Source: Fen-1135 sp963705275 (lineage in GTDB: Bacteria > Desulfobacterota > Syntrophia > Syntrophales > UBA2185). Taken from it: DNA of 64,000 nucleotides. Where the stretch lies: positions 62,001-126,000 of the forward strand of contig OY970063.1 in assembly GCA_963705275.1 (NCBI GenBank), written 5' to 3'. The position numbers and the translations under genes were made by a program. Below the pieces are notes generated by a model. It had not been told where the DNA came from and did not search any database. It worked only from the letters and a program-made list of their open reading frames with translations. This document shows, in pieces, positions 46,990 to 55,953 of this stretch (position 1 is its first letter; every line of letters starts with the position of its first letter).

Positions 46990-48549
46990 ATGGATTATTT
47001 CAAGATCTTAAATCTTAAGAAGGAACCCTTTTCCAACTCACCGGAACCGGAGTTTTTTTTCCAGTCGGACAAACATGTAGGCTGCCTGCAAAAGTTAGAA
47101 CTGGCCGTGCGTCTCCGCCGGGGATTGAGCGTAGTAGTAGGGGAAGTGGGGACGGGAAAGACCACTCTTTGCCGCCAGCTCATCTTGAAGTTTGCCGCAT
47201 CTGAAGAAGATAGAAAGCAGATCGAAACGCATCTTATCCTGGATCCGTCGTTCACCAATCCCATCGAATTCCTGTCGACAGTTGCGATGACGTTCGGTGT
47301 AGCCAATTCCGGGAGCGCTGCCAGCGAATGGCAACTTAAAGAAAACATCAAGAATTATCTTTTTGGCAAAGGTGTTGATGAGGGGAAGATTGTAGTTCTC
47401 ATCGTTGATGAAGGACAAAAGCTTCCTGACTTTTGTCTCGAACTGCTGCGTGAATTTCTCAACTACGAAACAAATGAATTCAAATTGCTCCAAATAGTCA
47501 TATTTGCCCAGAAGGAATTTGAGCTTATTCTCAAGAAGCAGAAGAATTTTGCCGATCGGGTTAACTTCTACTATCTTCTAAGGCCTCTCAATTTTCTGGA
47601 GACCCGGGGTATGGTAAAATTCCGCATAGCGAAGGCGAGCGACACGGATAAGACGCCATCGCTTTTCTCGTATCTGGGCTTGTGGGCATTGTATCTGGCG
47701 ACGGGCGGCTATCCCAGAAAGATCGTGACCCTCAGTCATCAGATTGTACTTGCACTGATTATTCAGAACAGATCCAAGGCCGGCTGGTTCCTCGTCCGTT
47801 CATGCAGTCACAGGGTACCCGCTGATAGAAAGAGATTCCTTAAATGGGCGACGGCAACGGCTTTCACTGCCATTATTATTTTCGCGGCAGTTGCGGGATT
47901 TTACCCTGGGGTTTTATTTGAAACCTGGCCGGTCAATGAGATATTGGGAATAACAAAAACTGAGGTCAACACTTCAGCGGAACTGATCCCTGTGAGCAGG
48001 TTGAGTCAGTCCGGACCGCCGCCTCTTGCAGAGGCGAAAGCATTAAGCGGGGATGATATAAAGTTAACTAATAAGACCATGCCGGAAATTATGGGAAAGG
48101 TGGAGCTGAGGAGTGGAAGAACTATCTGGCGGCTACTGAATGACTTTTACGGAGATTTCGACAAGGAGAAATTGAAAAGGGTCGCTCGCGCCAATCCACA
48201 CATCAAGAACTTAAGCAGGGTAAGCGCGGGTGAAATAATTGCATTGCCCACGATTCCCTCCAAGTCGAACCCCCTTGCGTTGGGGAAATGTTGGGTACGC
48301 GTGGCAAGAAGTGAAAAACTTGATGAAATTTATGAACTATACAAGAATTATCAGCTCACTTTGCCGTCTTTGAACTTTCTTCCATATTGGAATAGCAGAG
48401 AGGGTTTTGCATTTGCCATTATCTTAAAGGATGGCTTCTCGAGCATTGAAGACGCTCTGGTTGCGGCAAGACAGTTGCCGCAGCCACTCGCAGTAAATGC
48501 AGAGGTTTTTGCAAAGGTGAGTGATGATACGATTTTTTTCAAGAAATAG
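46990..48549 (+). CDS. mshM: MshM/ExeA-like AAA ATPase with periplasmic LysM-like region
   Basis: 519 aa. MDYFKILNLKKEPFSNSPEP EFF opens the ExeA/MshM family. Walker A GEVGTGKTT at residues 51-59 and Walker B VVLIVDEGQKLP near 140. A membrane helix follows near residue 300 (ATAFTAIIIFAAVAGFYPGV). The periplasmic part has TIWRLLNDFYGDFDKEKLKR VARANPHIKNLSRVSAGEII ALP, a LysM-like peptidoglycan-binding pattern. ExeA-type proteins open the cell wall for secretin assembly. In classical MSHA loci MshM lacks this tail, so it appears fused. Confidence 0.82.
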   Translation: MDYFKILNLKKEPFSNSPEPEFFFQSDKHVGCLQKLELAVRLRRGLSVVVGEVGTGKTTLCRQLILKFAASEEDRKQIETHLILDPSFTNPIEFLSTVAMTFGVANSGSAASEWQLKENIKNYLFGKGVDEGKIVVLIVDEGQKLPDFCLELLREFLNYETNEFKLLQIVIFAQKEFELILKKQKNFADRVNFYYLLRPLNFLETRGMVKFRIAKASDTDKTPSLFSYLGLWALYLATGGYPRKIVTLSHQIVLALIIQNRSKAGWFLVRSCSHRVPADRKRFLKWATATAFTAIIIFAAVAGFYPGVLFETWPVNEILGITKTEVNTSAELIPVSRLSQSGPPPLAEAKALSGDDIKLTNKTMPEIMGKVELRSGRTIWRLLNDFYGDFDKEKLKRVARANPHIKNLSRVSAGEIIALPTIPSKSNPLALGKCWVRVARSEKLDEIYELYKNYQLTLPSLNFLPYWNSREGFAFAIILKDGFSSIEDALVAARQLPQPLAVNAEVFAKVSDDTIFFKK

Positions 48550-48574
48550 GCAGTAGGGTCAGAGGTTATTCACG

Positions 48575-50275
48575 GTGACAATCAAAAAGAGATTGGGCGG
48601 GATGCTCATTGAGGAGAAGCTGCTGACAGAAGAGCAACTGAGGAAAGCTCTTGCCGGTCAGGAGCAGGCAGGTCTGAAGCTGGGTCAGTATCTCTTCCGG
48701 CAAGGGATCGTGAGCGAGCAACAGATAGTAGATGTTTTGTGCAGACAGTTGAGATTGAAGAGATATCATCCTGAGGCCTTTCCTTTCGATATTGAACTGG
48801 CAAATCTAGTTTCTTTTGATGATGCACAGAAGTATCAGGTGGCGCCTTTAATGAGAAAGGGTCGTCTCCTGACCGTTGCAATGCTGGATCCACTGGACAT
48901 AAATGCCTTGGACGTTCTGGAAATAGTAACGAATTGCGAAGTGGAGACCGTAGTTTGCACAGAACGTGAACTGAACCAACTGATAAACAGCATATATGGC
49001 ACCCATTCGAGTCTGGGAGGCCTCTTGGAAAGCATGGATATCGAAGCGCAGCCTGCCAAGAAAGAAGAGGAAGAAGCAGCAGATGTTCAGTTGGCGTCAC
49101 TTCAGAATATGGCTGGAGAGGCGCCTATTGTCATACTTGTAAACTCCGTTTTTGCTCAGGCTGTTCGCGAAGGGGCCAGTGATGTGCATGTCAGCCCCCA
49201 GAAGAACAGCATTCAAGTCCGGTTTCGTATAGATGGGAAGCTCCATGAGGTGCCCTCTCCCCCCAAAACGCTTTTTTGGCCGATAGTTGCCAGAATAAAG
49301 ATCCTCGCCAATATGGACATTACAGTAACAAGAGTGCCTCAGGACGGGCGGTTTACGCTGAGGATGGAAAATAAAGAAATAAATGTCCGTGTATCTTCCA
49401 TACCGACGATTCATGGTGAGAATATTGTCCTGCGACTTCTGGATACGAGCTCCGGTATCTATGCCCTGGATCTCCTTGGAATGGTCAGTTCGGATATAGA
49501 AAAGGTGAGGTCAATCATACAGAAACCTTACGGCATGATCTTAACTACGGGACCTACGGGGTGCGGAAAAAGTACAAGCCTTTATTCCATATTGAATGAA
49601 CTCAACAGGCCGGACAGCAATATCATGACTCTTGAAGATCCTGTTGAATACCGCATAGAAAACATCAGGCAGATTCAATTGAACCGTAAAGCGGGAATGA
49701 CTTTTGCCGGCGGTCTGAGATCCATACTGCGTCAGGACCCTGATATTATAATGGTGGGAGAAATTCGAGACGCCGAAACAGCCGCTATCGCTGTACAGGC
49801 TGCGCAGACCGGTCACAGGGTTTTAAGTACCGTACATACCAATGATGCCGTGGGCGCCATAACAAGATTTATTGATATGGGAATCGAACCATTTCTTCTT
49901 TCTTCAACGCTGCTGGTATCCATTGCTCAGCGCTTAGTGCGGACTGTCTGCCCGTATTGCAGAGAACCTTACAATCCGCCGGATAAGATACTTGCATCAT
50001 GGGGCCTGGAAAATTGGGATTCTGCAGATTTTCAGCGCGGCAGAGGATGCAGCCAGTGTTTTAACACCGGGTATAAGGGGCGTACCGGTTTGTTTGAGGT
50101 GCTTGTTATTGACGAGATGATTCAGGATATGATTATTAAGAGAAAATCGGCCCATGATATCATACGTAAAGCTGTAGATGCAGGTAACCTTAATACCCTG
50201 AAATATGATGCAGGCAACAAGGTGCTCAGGGGTATTACGACGCTCGAAGAGGCGAGCTCTGCAATCATGATGTAG
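48575..50275 (+). CDS. mshE: MshE-like pilus extension ATPase with two MshEN c-di-GMP motifs
   Basis: 566 aa from GTG 48575. Residues 6-29 (RLGGMLIEEKLLTEEQLRKA LAGQ) and 36-58 (LGQYLFRQGIVSEQQIVDVL CRQ) are the two tandem MshEN motifs, known in MshE to bind cyclic di-GMP; in the first, Lys replaces the conserved Gly after xx. The ATPase core has Walker A GPTGCGKS (326-333), Asp and His boxes (VHTNDA), Walker B DPDIIMVGEIRD and a four-Cys zinc motif (CPYC, CSQC). It drives pilus extension. No PilT-type retraction ATPase is in the window. Confidence 0.9.
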   Translation: MTIKKRLGGMLIEEKLLTEEQLRKALAGQEQAGLKLGQYLFRQGIVSEQQIVDVLCRQLRLKRYHPEAFPFDIELANLVSFDDAQKYQVAPLMRKGRLLTVAMLDPLDINALDVLEIVTNCEVETVVCTERELNQLINSIYGTHSSLGGLLESMDIEAQPAKKEEEEAADVQLASLQNMAGEAPIVILVNSVFAQAVREGASDVHVSPQKNSIQVRFRIDGKLHEVPSPPKTLFWPIVARIKILANMDITVTRVPQDGRFTLRMENKEINVRVSSIPTIHGENIVLRLLDTSSGIYALDLLGMVSSDIEKVRSIIQKPYGMILTTGPTGCGKSTSLYSILNELNRPDSNIMTLEDPVEYRIENIRQIQLNRKAGMTFAGGLRSILRQDPDIIMVGEIRDAETAAIAVQAAQTGHRVLSTVHTNDAVGAITRFIDMGIEPFLLSSTLLVSIAQRLVRTVCPYCREPYNPPDKILASWGLENWDSADFQRGRGCSQCFNTGYKGRTGLFEVLVIDEMIQDMIIKRKSAHDIIRKAVDAGNLNTLKYDAGNKVLRGITTLEEASSAIMM

Positions 50276-50311
50276 GAGAGGGCCAGGCACGGAGCGCGAG
50301 TTGAGACAGTC

Positions 50312-51538
50312 ATGCCTAGTTATACATATCAAGCCATAACTGAACAGGGAGCGACCATTAAGGGTGATATCGAGGCTGAGTCACGTGACCGCGCCTTAAC
50401 CATGCTGGCCGACAGGGGATATATCCCTTCGAAGGTCAAGGAGAAAGGGGCTCGTTTCTTATTCGGCCAGTGGTCAAGAAATCGACTCAGGAACCCTGTC
50501 AAGCATGTGGATATCATACTATTCACTAAACAGTTTAATTCGCTCTTCAAGGCGGGAGTGCCTATAATCAGAGCGTTTCAGGTGTTGGAGGCACAAACAC
50601 AAAACGGCATTTTAAAAGAAGCCATCGCTTCCATGTCTCAGGGCATCAAGCAGGGGTCTTCTCTTTACGGGGCCATGGAAAGACATGGGACGATATTCTC
50701 GCCATTATACGTAAGCATGGTGAAAGCAGGAGAAACGAGCGGCACAGTTTCAGAATCACTCGACCGCCTGATCTATATCATCGAACACGAAGCGAAAATC
50801 AAGGAGGATATCAAATCGGCATTGCAGTACCCCATCATGGTGACCGTTGCGCTTGTTGCTGCCTTTTTTATTCTCCTGACTTTTGTTATACCCAAATTTG
50901 CGGAGATGTTCTCCAAGGCTGGTATTGTTCTTCCTTTGCCGACGAGGATCGCCCTGCTGCTTTATAATTTCTTGGCAAACTATTGGTATCTCTTAATTGT
51001 TTGTATCATCGCGCTTTTTGCGGGGCTCAGAATCTATTTGAAGACCGAAAACGGGCAATATATGAAAGACACGCTTATCCTTCGCCTGCCCGTTATCGGT
51101 CCTCTGTTTGTGAAGGCTGCCATGTCACGTTTTGCGAGCATCTTTGGTATGCTGCAGTCTTCCGGTGTTCCGGTTATGACCGCCATGAGGGTTTTATCAG
51201 GTATAATCGGTAATGCAGCAATCGCCCGCGAGTTTGAGCGTGTCAGGGAGCAGATGCACGAGGGGCGTGGCATCTCTGCCCCTCTCAGTTCTGCGAAGTA
51301 CTTTCCTCCCATGGTTGTCGACATGATTGCCATAGGAGAGGAAACAGGCAACATCGAAGAGATGCTCCGCCAAGTCTCGGCACATTACGATGAAGAGGTG
51401 AGCTATGTTGTGAAAAGGCTGTCTGATCTCATTGGCCCGATTCTAGTTGTGGGGCTTGCGGTCGTTGTTCTATTTTTTGCTCTTGCCATATTTCTGCCCA
51501 TGTGGGACCTGACAAAAGTAACTCATACAATCAAATGA
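50312..51538 (+). CDS. mshG: MshG/PilC-like inner-membrane platform protein
   Basis: 408 aa. PSYTYQAITEQGATIKGDIE is the family start; two T2SSF domains (FTKQFNSLFKAGVPIIRAFQ, FASIFGMLQSSGVPVMTAMR) and three helices (VTVALVAAFFILLTFVIPKF, YLLIVCIIALFAGL, ILVVGLAVVVLFFALAIFLP). It is the platform paired with MshE. Its stop overlaps the start of the sigma-54 activator (ATGA), so the regulator is translated with the machine. Confidence 0.9.
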   Translation: MPSYTYQAITEQGATIKGDIEAESRDRALTMLADRGYIPSKVKEKGARFLFGQWSRNRLRNPVKHVDIILFTKQFNSLFKAGVPIIRAFQVLEAQTQNGILKEAIASMSQGIKQGSSLYGAMERHGTIFSPLYVSMVKAGETSGTVSESLDRLIYIIEHEAKIKEDIKSALQYPIMVTVALVAAFFILLTFVIPKFAEMFSKAGIVLPLPTRIALLLYNFLANYWYLLIVCIIALFAGLRIYLKTENGQYMKDTLILRLPVIGPLFVKAAMSRFASIFGMLQSSGVPVMTAMRVLSGIIGNAAIAREFERVREQMHEGRGISAPLSSAKYFPPMVVDMIAIGEETGNIEEMLRQVSAHYDEEVSYVVKRLSDLIGPILVVGLAVVVLFFALAIFLPMWDLTKVTHTIK

Positions 51539-52869
51539 AGAAGAAGAAGTATATCCAAGTCAGCCTCTATATACTTATTCCGTTTACCTTCAGCGCCATC
51601 TCCCTATTGTGGGTCATCATGACCGACAACTTCGTTCAATATTATATGAAGACCGTGCGGAATCAAACATGGTCCTTCGTAATGTGGGTAATGACCGTTT
51701 TTTTAGTGACATACCTGATAGGTCTTTTGATTACGCGTATTTTACTCAAACCGGTGATGATGTTGGTTAAGAAAGCTGAAAGCCTACCGACATTTCCCGC
51801 ACAGGCAGACGGTGAAACCAAGGCGAGAGACGACGTAGAACACTACACAAGAGTATTTGACCAGATTGCCGCAGTTTTGAGCGGGGTTGAAGCCAAAGAG
51901 CTTTTTCCCGGTATTGTGGGACAAAGCAGAGTCATGCGCGAGATATTCGCACAGGTAATGAAGGTCGCGCCGACTGATTCAACAGTGCTCATTATGGGAG
52001 AAAGCGGAACGGGAAAAGAGCTTGTGGCTTCCGGAGTTTACGAACACAGCCCTCGCAGGGGTAAGCCCTTTGTTAAGATTAATTGTGTGGCCATACCGGA
52101 GAGTCTGCTGGAGAGTGAACTTTTCGGTCATGAGAGAGGCGCATTTACCGGCGCCACGTCTCAGAAGATTGGCAAATTTGAGGTGGCAAACGGCGGCACC
52201 ATCTTTCTTGATGAGATTGGCGACATGTCCCTGGCAACGCAAGCGAAAATATTGCGTGTGCTCCAGGAGAAAGAGTTCGAGCGGGTTGGCGGTACAGGGA
52301 CGATTAAGGTTGATGTCCGCTTTATTATAGCGACTAATAAGAACCTTGCCGAGATGGTAAAGCAGGGTCTATTCAGGGAAGATCTCTATTACCGTATAAA
52401 TGTTTTTTCAATTTACCTGCCTCCATTGAGAGAGCGGAAAGAAGACATTCCTCAACTGGTAGAATTTTTTCTTGATAGAAAACATAAACCGATTCACCTC
52501 TCCCCTGCGGCTACACAGATGATTGCCGGGTACTCATGGCCGGGTAATGTCAGGGAGCTGATGAACACCATCGAAAGGGCGGTAGTCCTCACGGAAACAG
52601 GGCTGATTGAACCGGCGAATCTGCCTGCAAATATGACGGGTGTGATGAAGAATTGTATTCCTCAAAATCCGGATTCGCATGCTTCTCTGAGCATTGACAA
52701 ACGCCTGGATGAAATTGAGAAGGGTTTGATAATAGAGGCCTTGACCCGCGCCGGTGGCGTTCAAGTAAAGGCGGCTGAACTCCTCGGCATCAATCAGCGA
52801 AGTCTCTGGCATAGGATCAAGAAGTATGGGATAGACGCTGAGTCCTTTAAGAAGCTACAAAAAATGTAG
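51535..52869 (+). CDS. Membrane-bound sigma-54-dependent transcriptional activator
   Basis: 444 aa. Two N-terminal helices (residues about 7-30 and 48-70) bracket a short periplasmic loop, then a HAMP-like stretch. There is no receiver domain. The AAA+ domain has Walker A GESGTGKE (155-162), GAFTGA (202-207, contacts sigma-54), Walker B GGTIFLDEIG, and YRINVFSIYLPPLRER. The C-terminus has a Fis-type HTH (VQVKAAELLGINQRSLWHRI KKYG). A sigma-54 promoter lies 160 bases downstream, before the pilin gene, so direct control of the pilin is likely. Membrane tethering suggests sensing of envelope or pilus state. Confidence 0.9.
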   Translation: MKKKKYIQVSLYILIPFTFSAISLLWVIMTDNFVQYYMKTVRNQTWSFVMWVMTVFLVTYLIGLLITRILLKPVMMLVKKAESLPTFPAQADGETKARDDVEHYTRVFDQIAAVLSGVEAKELFPGIVGQSRVMREIFAQVMKVAPTDSTVLIMGESGTGKELVASGVYEHSPRRGKPFVKINCVAIPESLLESELFGHERGAFTGATSQKIGKFEVANGGTIFLDEIGDMSLATQAKILRVLQEKEFERVGGTGTIKVDVRFIIATNKNLAEMVKQGLFREDLYYRINVFSIYLPPLRERKEDIPQLVEFFLDRKHKPIHLSPAATQMIAGYSWPGNVRELMNTIERAVVLTETGLIEPANLPANMTGVMKNCIPQNPDSHASLSIDKRLDEIEKGLIIEALTRAGGVQVKAAELLGINQRSLWHRIKKYGIDAESFKKLQKM

Positions 52870-52987
52870 ATAGTGCATCAATCTTCGCAGGTTTTCCGCA
52901 ATTAGGATAGAGCATTGGCTGAATAAAAATTTCATATAATTAAAATTAGAAGCTTTTAAATGTGTGACGACGGCAAGTTAGCTATCT

Positions 52988-53010
52988 AGGACAACATTTT
53001 CAAATGTCCT
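52988..53010. promoter_or_regulatory. Imperfect dyad upstream of the sigma-54 promoter
   Basis: AGGACAACATTTTCAAATGTCCT, 23 bases in two arms (AGGACA...TGTCCT with CATTT/AAATG inside), centred about 58 bases before the predicted transcript start. It may be a binding site of the neighbouring activator, though enhancers are usually farther; it lacks a T-run, so a terminator is less likely. Confidence 0.35.
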
Positions 53011-53030
53011 GCTTTAATATATGTGAAAAG

Positions 53031-53046
53031 TGGCACGAAAGATGCT
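53031..53046 (+). promoter_or_regulatory. Sigma-54 (-24/-12) promoter of the pilin gene
   Basis: TGGCACGAAAGATGCT: the -24 TGGCAC is exact, GG and GC are ten bases apart as required, and the -12 ATGC differs from TTGC by one base. Transcription should begin near 53057, 54 bases before the pilin ATG. A membrane-bound sigma-54 activator is encoded just upstream. Confidence 0.78.
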
Positions 53047-53110
53047 CATAATAGCGACAAAATGTATGATCTATCATTAAATGATTTGCAAATAAGAAGG
53101 AGGTTTTAAA

Positions 53111-53542
53111 ATGAAGCTAAGAAAGCATATCCGTAATGAGAAGGGTTTTACCCTCATTGAAATCATCGCTGTTTTGGTCATCCTCGGAATACTCGCGGCC
53201 ATTGCTATCCCGAAGTATCTGGATATGAGGAGGGAAGCAGTCGTGAAAGCTGCGGCCGCCGCAAAGATGGAATTGAACGCGCGGGAAAGACTGGCGCTCG
53301 CTCAGTGGAAACTGAGAGACGGGTCTGGTGCGTATCCTGATATTAATTCATCGGGAACTGCTGGAGATGGCAGCGCGGTAAGTGGGCCCAACACCTCCAT
53401 CGGACCGGATTGGAATAATAATAATCCTATATTAAGCGCAACAGCGTTTTCGTTTAGTGGAAAACAGGTTATGTTTACGAGGGTTGCACCAGCAGATACC
53501 GCAAATGAGCCTTATAACTGGACTTCGAGCGTCACTGATTGA
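53111..53542 (+). CDS. Major MSHA-type/type IV pilin
   Basis: 143 aa; ATG 53111 has AAGGAGG nine bases upstream. Leader ends RNEKG; mature start FTLIEIIAVLVILGILAAIA with Glu5, then IPKYLDMRREAVVKAAAAAK. The C-terminal part is Ser/Asn/Gly-rich (SSGTAGDGSAVSGPNTSIGP) without a Cys pair, so it lacks the usual disulfide D-loop. It stands alone between a sigma-54 promoter and a terminator, as expected for the abundant subunit. The Ser/Thr/Asn-rich surface could carry glycans. Confidence 0.88.
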   Translation: MKLRKHIRNEKGFTLIEIIAVLVILGILAAIAIPKYLDMRREAVVKAAAAAKMELNARERLALAQWKLRDGSGAYPDINSSGTAGDGSAVSGPNTSIGPDWNNNNPILSATAFSFSGKQVMFTRVAPADTANEPYNWTSSVTD

Positions 53543-53660
53543 TTCAACGGCTCAAGAGGAAGTTGATCCAAAGGTTGAATATAATCCTATTGACACGGAT
53601 GATGGGAAGATTCTTTCTCAAGAAATGCTTGATTAGCAGCATGAAGCAATACCTTTAAAC

Positions 53661-53692
53661 CAGGGGAGTACATAAGCTCCCCTGATTTGTTT
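53661..53692 (+). terminator. Rho-independent terminator of the pilin transcript
   Basis: CAGGGGAG (53661-53668), eight-base loop, CTCCCCTG (53677-53684), then ATTTGTTT. The stem is a perfect eight pairs. The T-tract is interrupted, so read-through to the 53784 gene is possible. Confidence 0.75.
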
Positions 53693-53783
53693 ATGCCCTC
53701 CGTTCTTTAGACGTTAAGACGACACTTGTTCAACAAAGCCTGGTCGGATTAGTTTTTAATGGTTCGAGCCCACCTATTCAAAG

Positions 53784-55889
53784 ATGCAGACCAATGACAG
53801 TGGTTATGAATTGCATATCCCCTGGCATTTTCCCAATTTGAGGAAATATGCGTTCTTCCTTATTTCCCTCCTGATCCTGCTCCTTGCTGTTTATGGTAAC
53901 AGCTTTCATGGGGAATGGCATTTTGACGATATCCCCAATATTATTGAAAACCCAAATGTACATTTAAATAATCTTTCATTGAGAGGAATTTACAATGCAT
54001 TACACTTCCGGGGAGATCTCATACGCCCGGTATCCTATCTCAGCCTTGCCATCAACTATTACTTTGGCGGATTAGAGCCATTCGGCTATCACCTGATTAA
54101 CTTTATTATTCATTATGTGACAGCCCTTTTCTTGTTCCTTTTTATCTTCGAGACGCTAAGACTGCCGCTGCTGAAAGAGCGGTATGGGGAAAGAGCCTAC
54201 ACGATATCAGCACTCGCAACTGTCCTTTGGGCCATTAATCCCGTCCAGGTACTGGCGGTGAGCTACGTTGTTCAGAGAATGGCGAGCATGGCGGGAATGT
54301 TTTACATTGCCGCCATGTACTTCTATCTCAGAGGACGCACGGCGGAGGGAGCAAGAAATAGGGTATTGTTTTTCCTATGCTGCGCCGTGGCAGCGCTTCT
54401 CGCCTTTGGCAGCAAGGAGACTGCCGCCATGCTGCCGGTCAGTCTCTTTATCTATGATCTTCTTCTGATTCAGGGCGCTGACAGAGAGACAGTAAGAAAG
54501 AACCTAAAATATGCATCTATCCCTTTTGCCGTTGTTATTATCCTTGCTAATTCGTATTTAGATCTATCAAGCATTCTTGATGACTACCGGATCCGTTCAT
54601 ATACATTAGGCGAGAGGCTATTAACGGAACCGAGGGTCATAATCTTCTACATCAGCCTCCTTCTTTATCCCATCCATTCCCGGCTCACTATGCTCCACGA
54701 TATTGATATTTCCACATCTCTGACAGACCCATGGACGACATTGCCGGCGATATCAATCCTCGCTTTTAGTGCGGGTTACGCGCTCACAATCGCCAGGAAG
54801 AGACCTCTCCTCTCTTTCTGCATCCTATTTTTCTTTTTGAATCATTTGATTGAAGGATCGTTTATCCCGATCGAGCTTATTTACGAGCACAGAAACTACA
54901 TACCATCCATGCTCTTTTTCGTGCCCATGGCCATCTTCATACTAAAAATGCTGGATTATTTTAATTATAAAAAGGCAATCCGGTGGCTAATAGTCTTAGG
55001 CATCGCATTTGTTCTTTTTGCAGAAGGCCATACTGTCTATATGAGAAATGAAGTATTGAAGACGGATATGGCATTATGGATTGATAATATCCTGAAATAT
55101 CCAGGGCTCAGTCGGCCGCATAATAATCTCGGTATCAACTATTCAAGGCAGGGACTGCGCGAAGCCGGTATGGGAGAGTTCATAGAAGCCTTGCGCCTGA
55201 ACAACTATGAAAATCTGGCCATAGAGGCAAGAACCGAAATCAATATGGGCAATTTTTATTTTGATGAGGGCCGAGAGGATTTAGCCCTTGAGCATTATCG
55301 AAGGGCAATATGGATTAGTCCCACAAATGCGCAGCCGTATGTCGGTCTTGCCCAGATCAATCTCAGAAGAGGAGATCTTGGGAGGGCGTACGAATATATA
55401 AGAAAGGCATTGAAGATTAATCCCAATGCAGTTGAGTATCACGAACTTTTTTCCCTTATTTTACTTAAGCGGGGGAGTATCAGGAATGCGGCAATAGAGG
55501 CAAGCAAGGTGTTACAGCAAGACTCGACCAGGGCATTTCCGCGCCTGATCCTGGCGGAGATACAGTGGCAAAAAAGAATTTACGATAGGGCGATATTGAA
55601 TCTAAAAGATGTCGTGAGGATGCATCCTCTATATGCTCAAGCGTATCTTTTTCTGATAGACTTATATGACAAAAAGGGTGAGAAAGATGCTATAGGAGAG
55701 GCAGTCTCCGGCCTCGTTCATCTGAAGGGAGGCAGGAATCTCGAGGAGTTCGTGCATAGATCAGCAGGCGACAGGTTTACGTCTGTTCACATATTCGATA
55801 CCGACAGGATGTTATCAATAATCAAGAGAACTCTTATGTCACAAGCTGAGGAAATCAAGACAAGGGGGACTATCAGCGATCACCAGTGA
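53784..55889 (+). CDS. TMTC/GT-C-like membrane protein with C-terminal TPRs (possible pilin glycosyltransferase)
   Basis: 701 aa. Helix 1 YAFFLISLLILLLAVYGNSF is followed by EWHFDDIPNIIENPNV, a DD motif in the first periplasmic loop as in GT-C enzymes and TMTC O-mannosyltransferases. About ten helices follow to residue 420 (LLSFCILFFFLNHLIEGSFI; ELIYEHRNYIPSM matches TMTC/DUF1736). From residue ~440 at least five TPRs run (RPHNNLGINYSRQGLREAGM, GNFYFDEGREDLALEHYRRA). It lies between the major and minor pilin genes, so pilin or adhesin glycosylation is a reasonable guess, with lipid-linked sugar perhaps from region 1. Alternatively it is a PilF/MshN-like assembly factor. Confidence 0.72.
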   Translation: MQTNDSGYELHIPWHFPNLRKYAFFLISLLILLLAVYGNSFHGEWHFDDIPNIIENPNVHLNNLSLRGIYNALHFRGDLIRPVSYLSLAINYYFGGLEPFGYHLINFIIHYVTALFLFLFIFETLRLPLLKERYGERAYTISALATVLWAINPVQVLAVSYVVQRMASMAGMFYIAAMYFYLRGRTAEGARNRVLFFLCCAVAALLAFGSKETAAMLPVSLFIYDLLLIQGADRETVRKNLKYASIPFAVVIILANSYLDLSSILDDYRIRSYTLGERLLTEPRVIIFYISLLLYPIHSRLTMLHDIDISTSLTDPWTTLPAISILAFSAGYALTIARKRPLLSFCILFFFLNHLIEGSFIPIELIYEHRNYIPSMLFFVPMAIFILKMLDYFNYKKAIRWLIVLGIAFVLFAEGHTVYMRNEVLKTDMALWIDNILKYPGLSRPHNNLGINYSRQGLREAGMGEFIEALRLNNYENLAIEARTEINMGNFYFDEGREDLALEHYRRAIWISPTNAQPYVGLAQINLRRGDLGRAYEYIRKALKINPNAVEYHELFSLILLKRGSIRNAAIEASKVLQQDSTRAFPRLILAEIQWQKRIYDRAILNLKDVVRMHPLYAQAYLFLIDLYDKKGEKDAIGEAVSGLVHLKGGRNLEEFVHRSAGDRFTSVHIFDTDRMLSIIKRTLMSQAEEIKTRGTISDHQ

Positions 55890-55953
55890 GCAGCTATGCT
55901 CCAGCCACACAAGTCAATTTCCCCTTGAAGTTTTCAACGTTTCAGAATATTTA

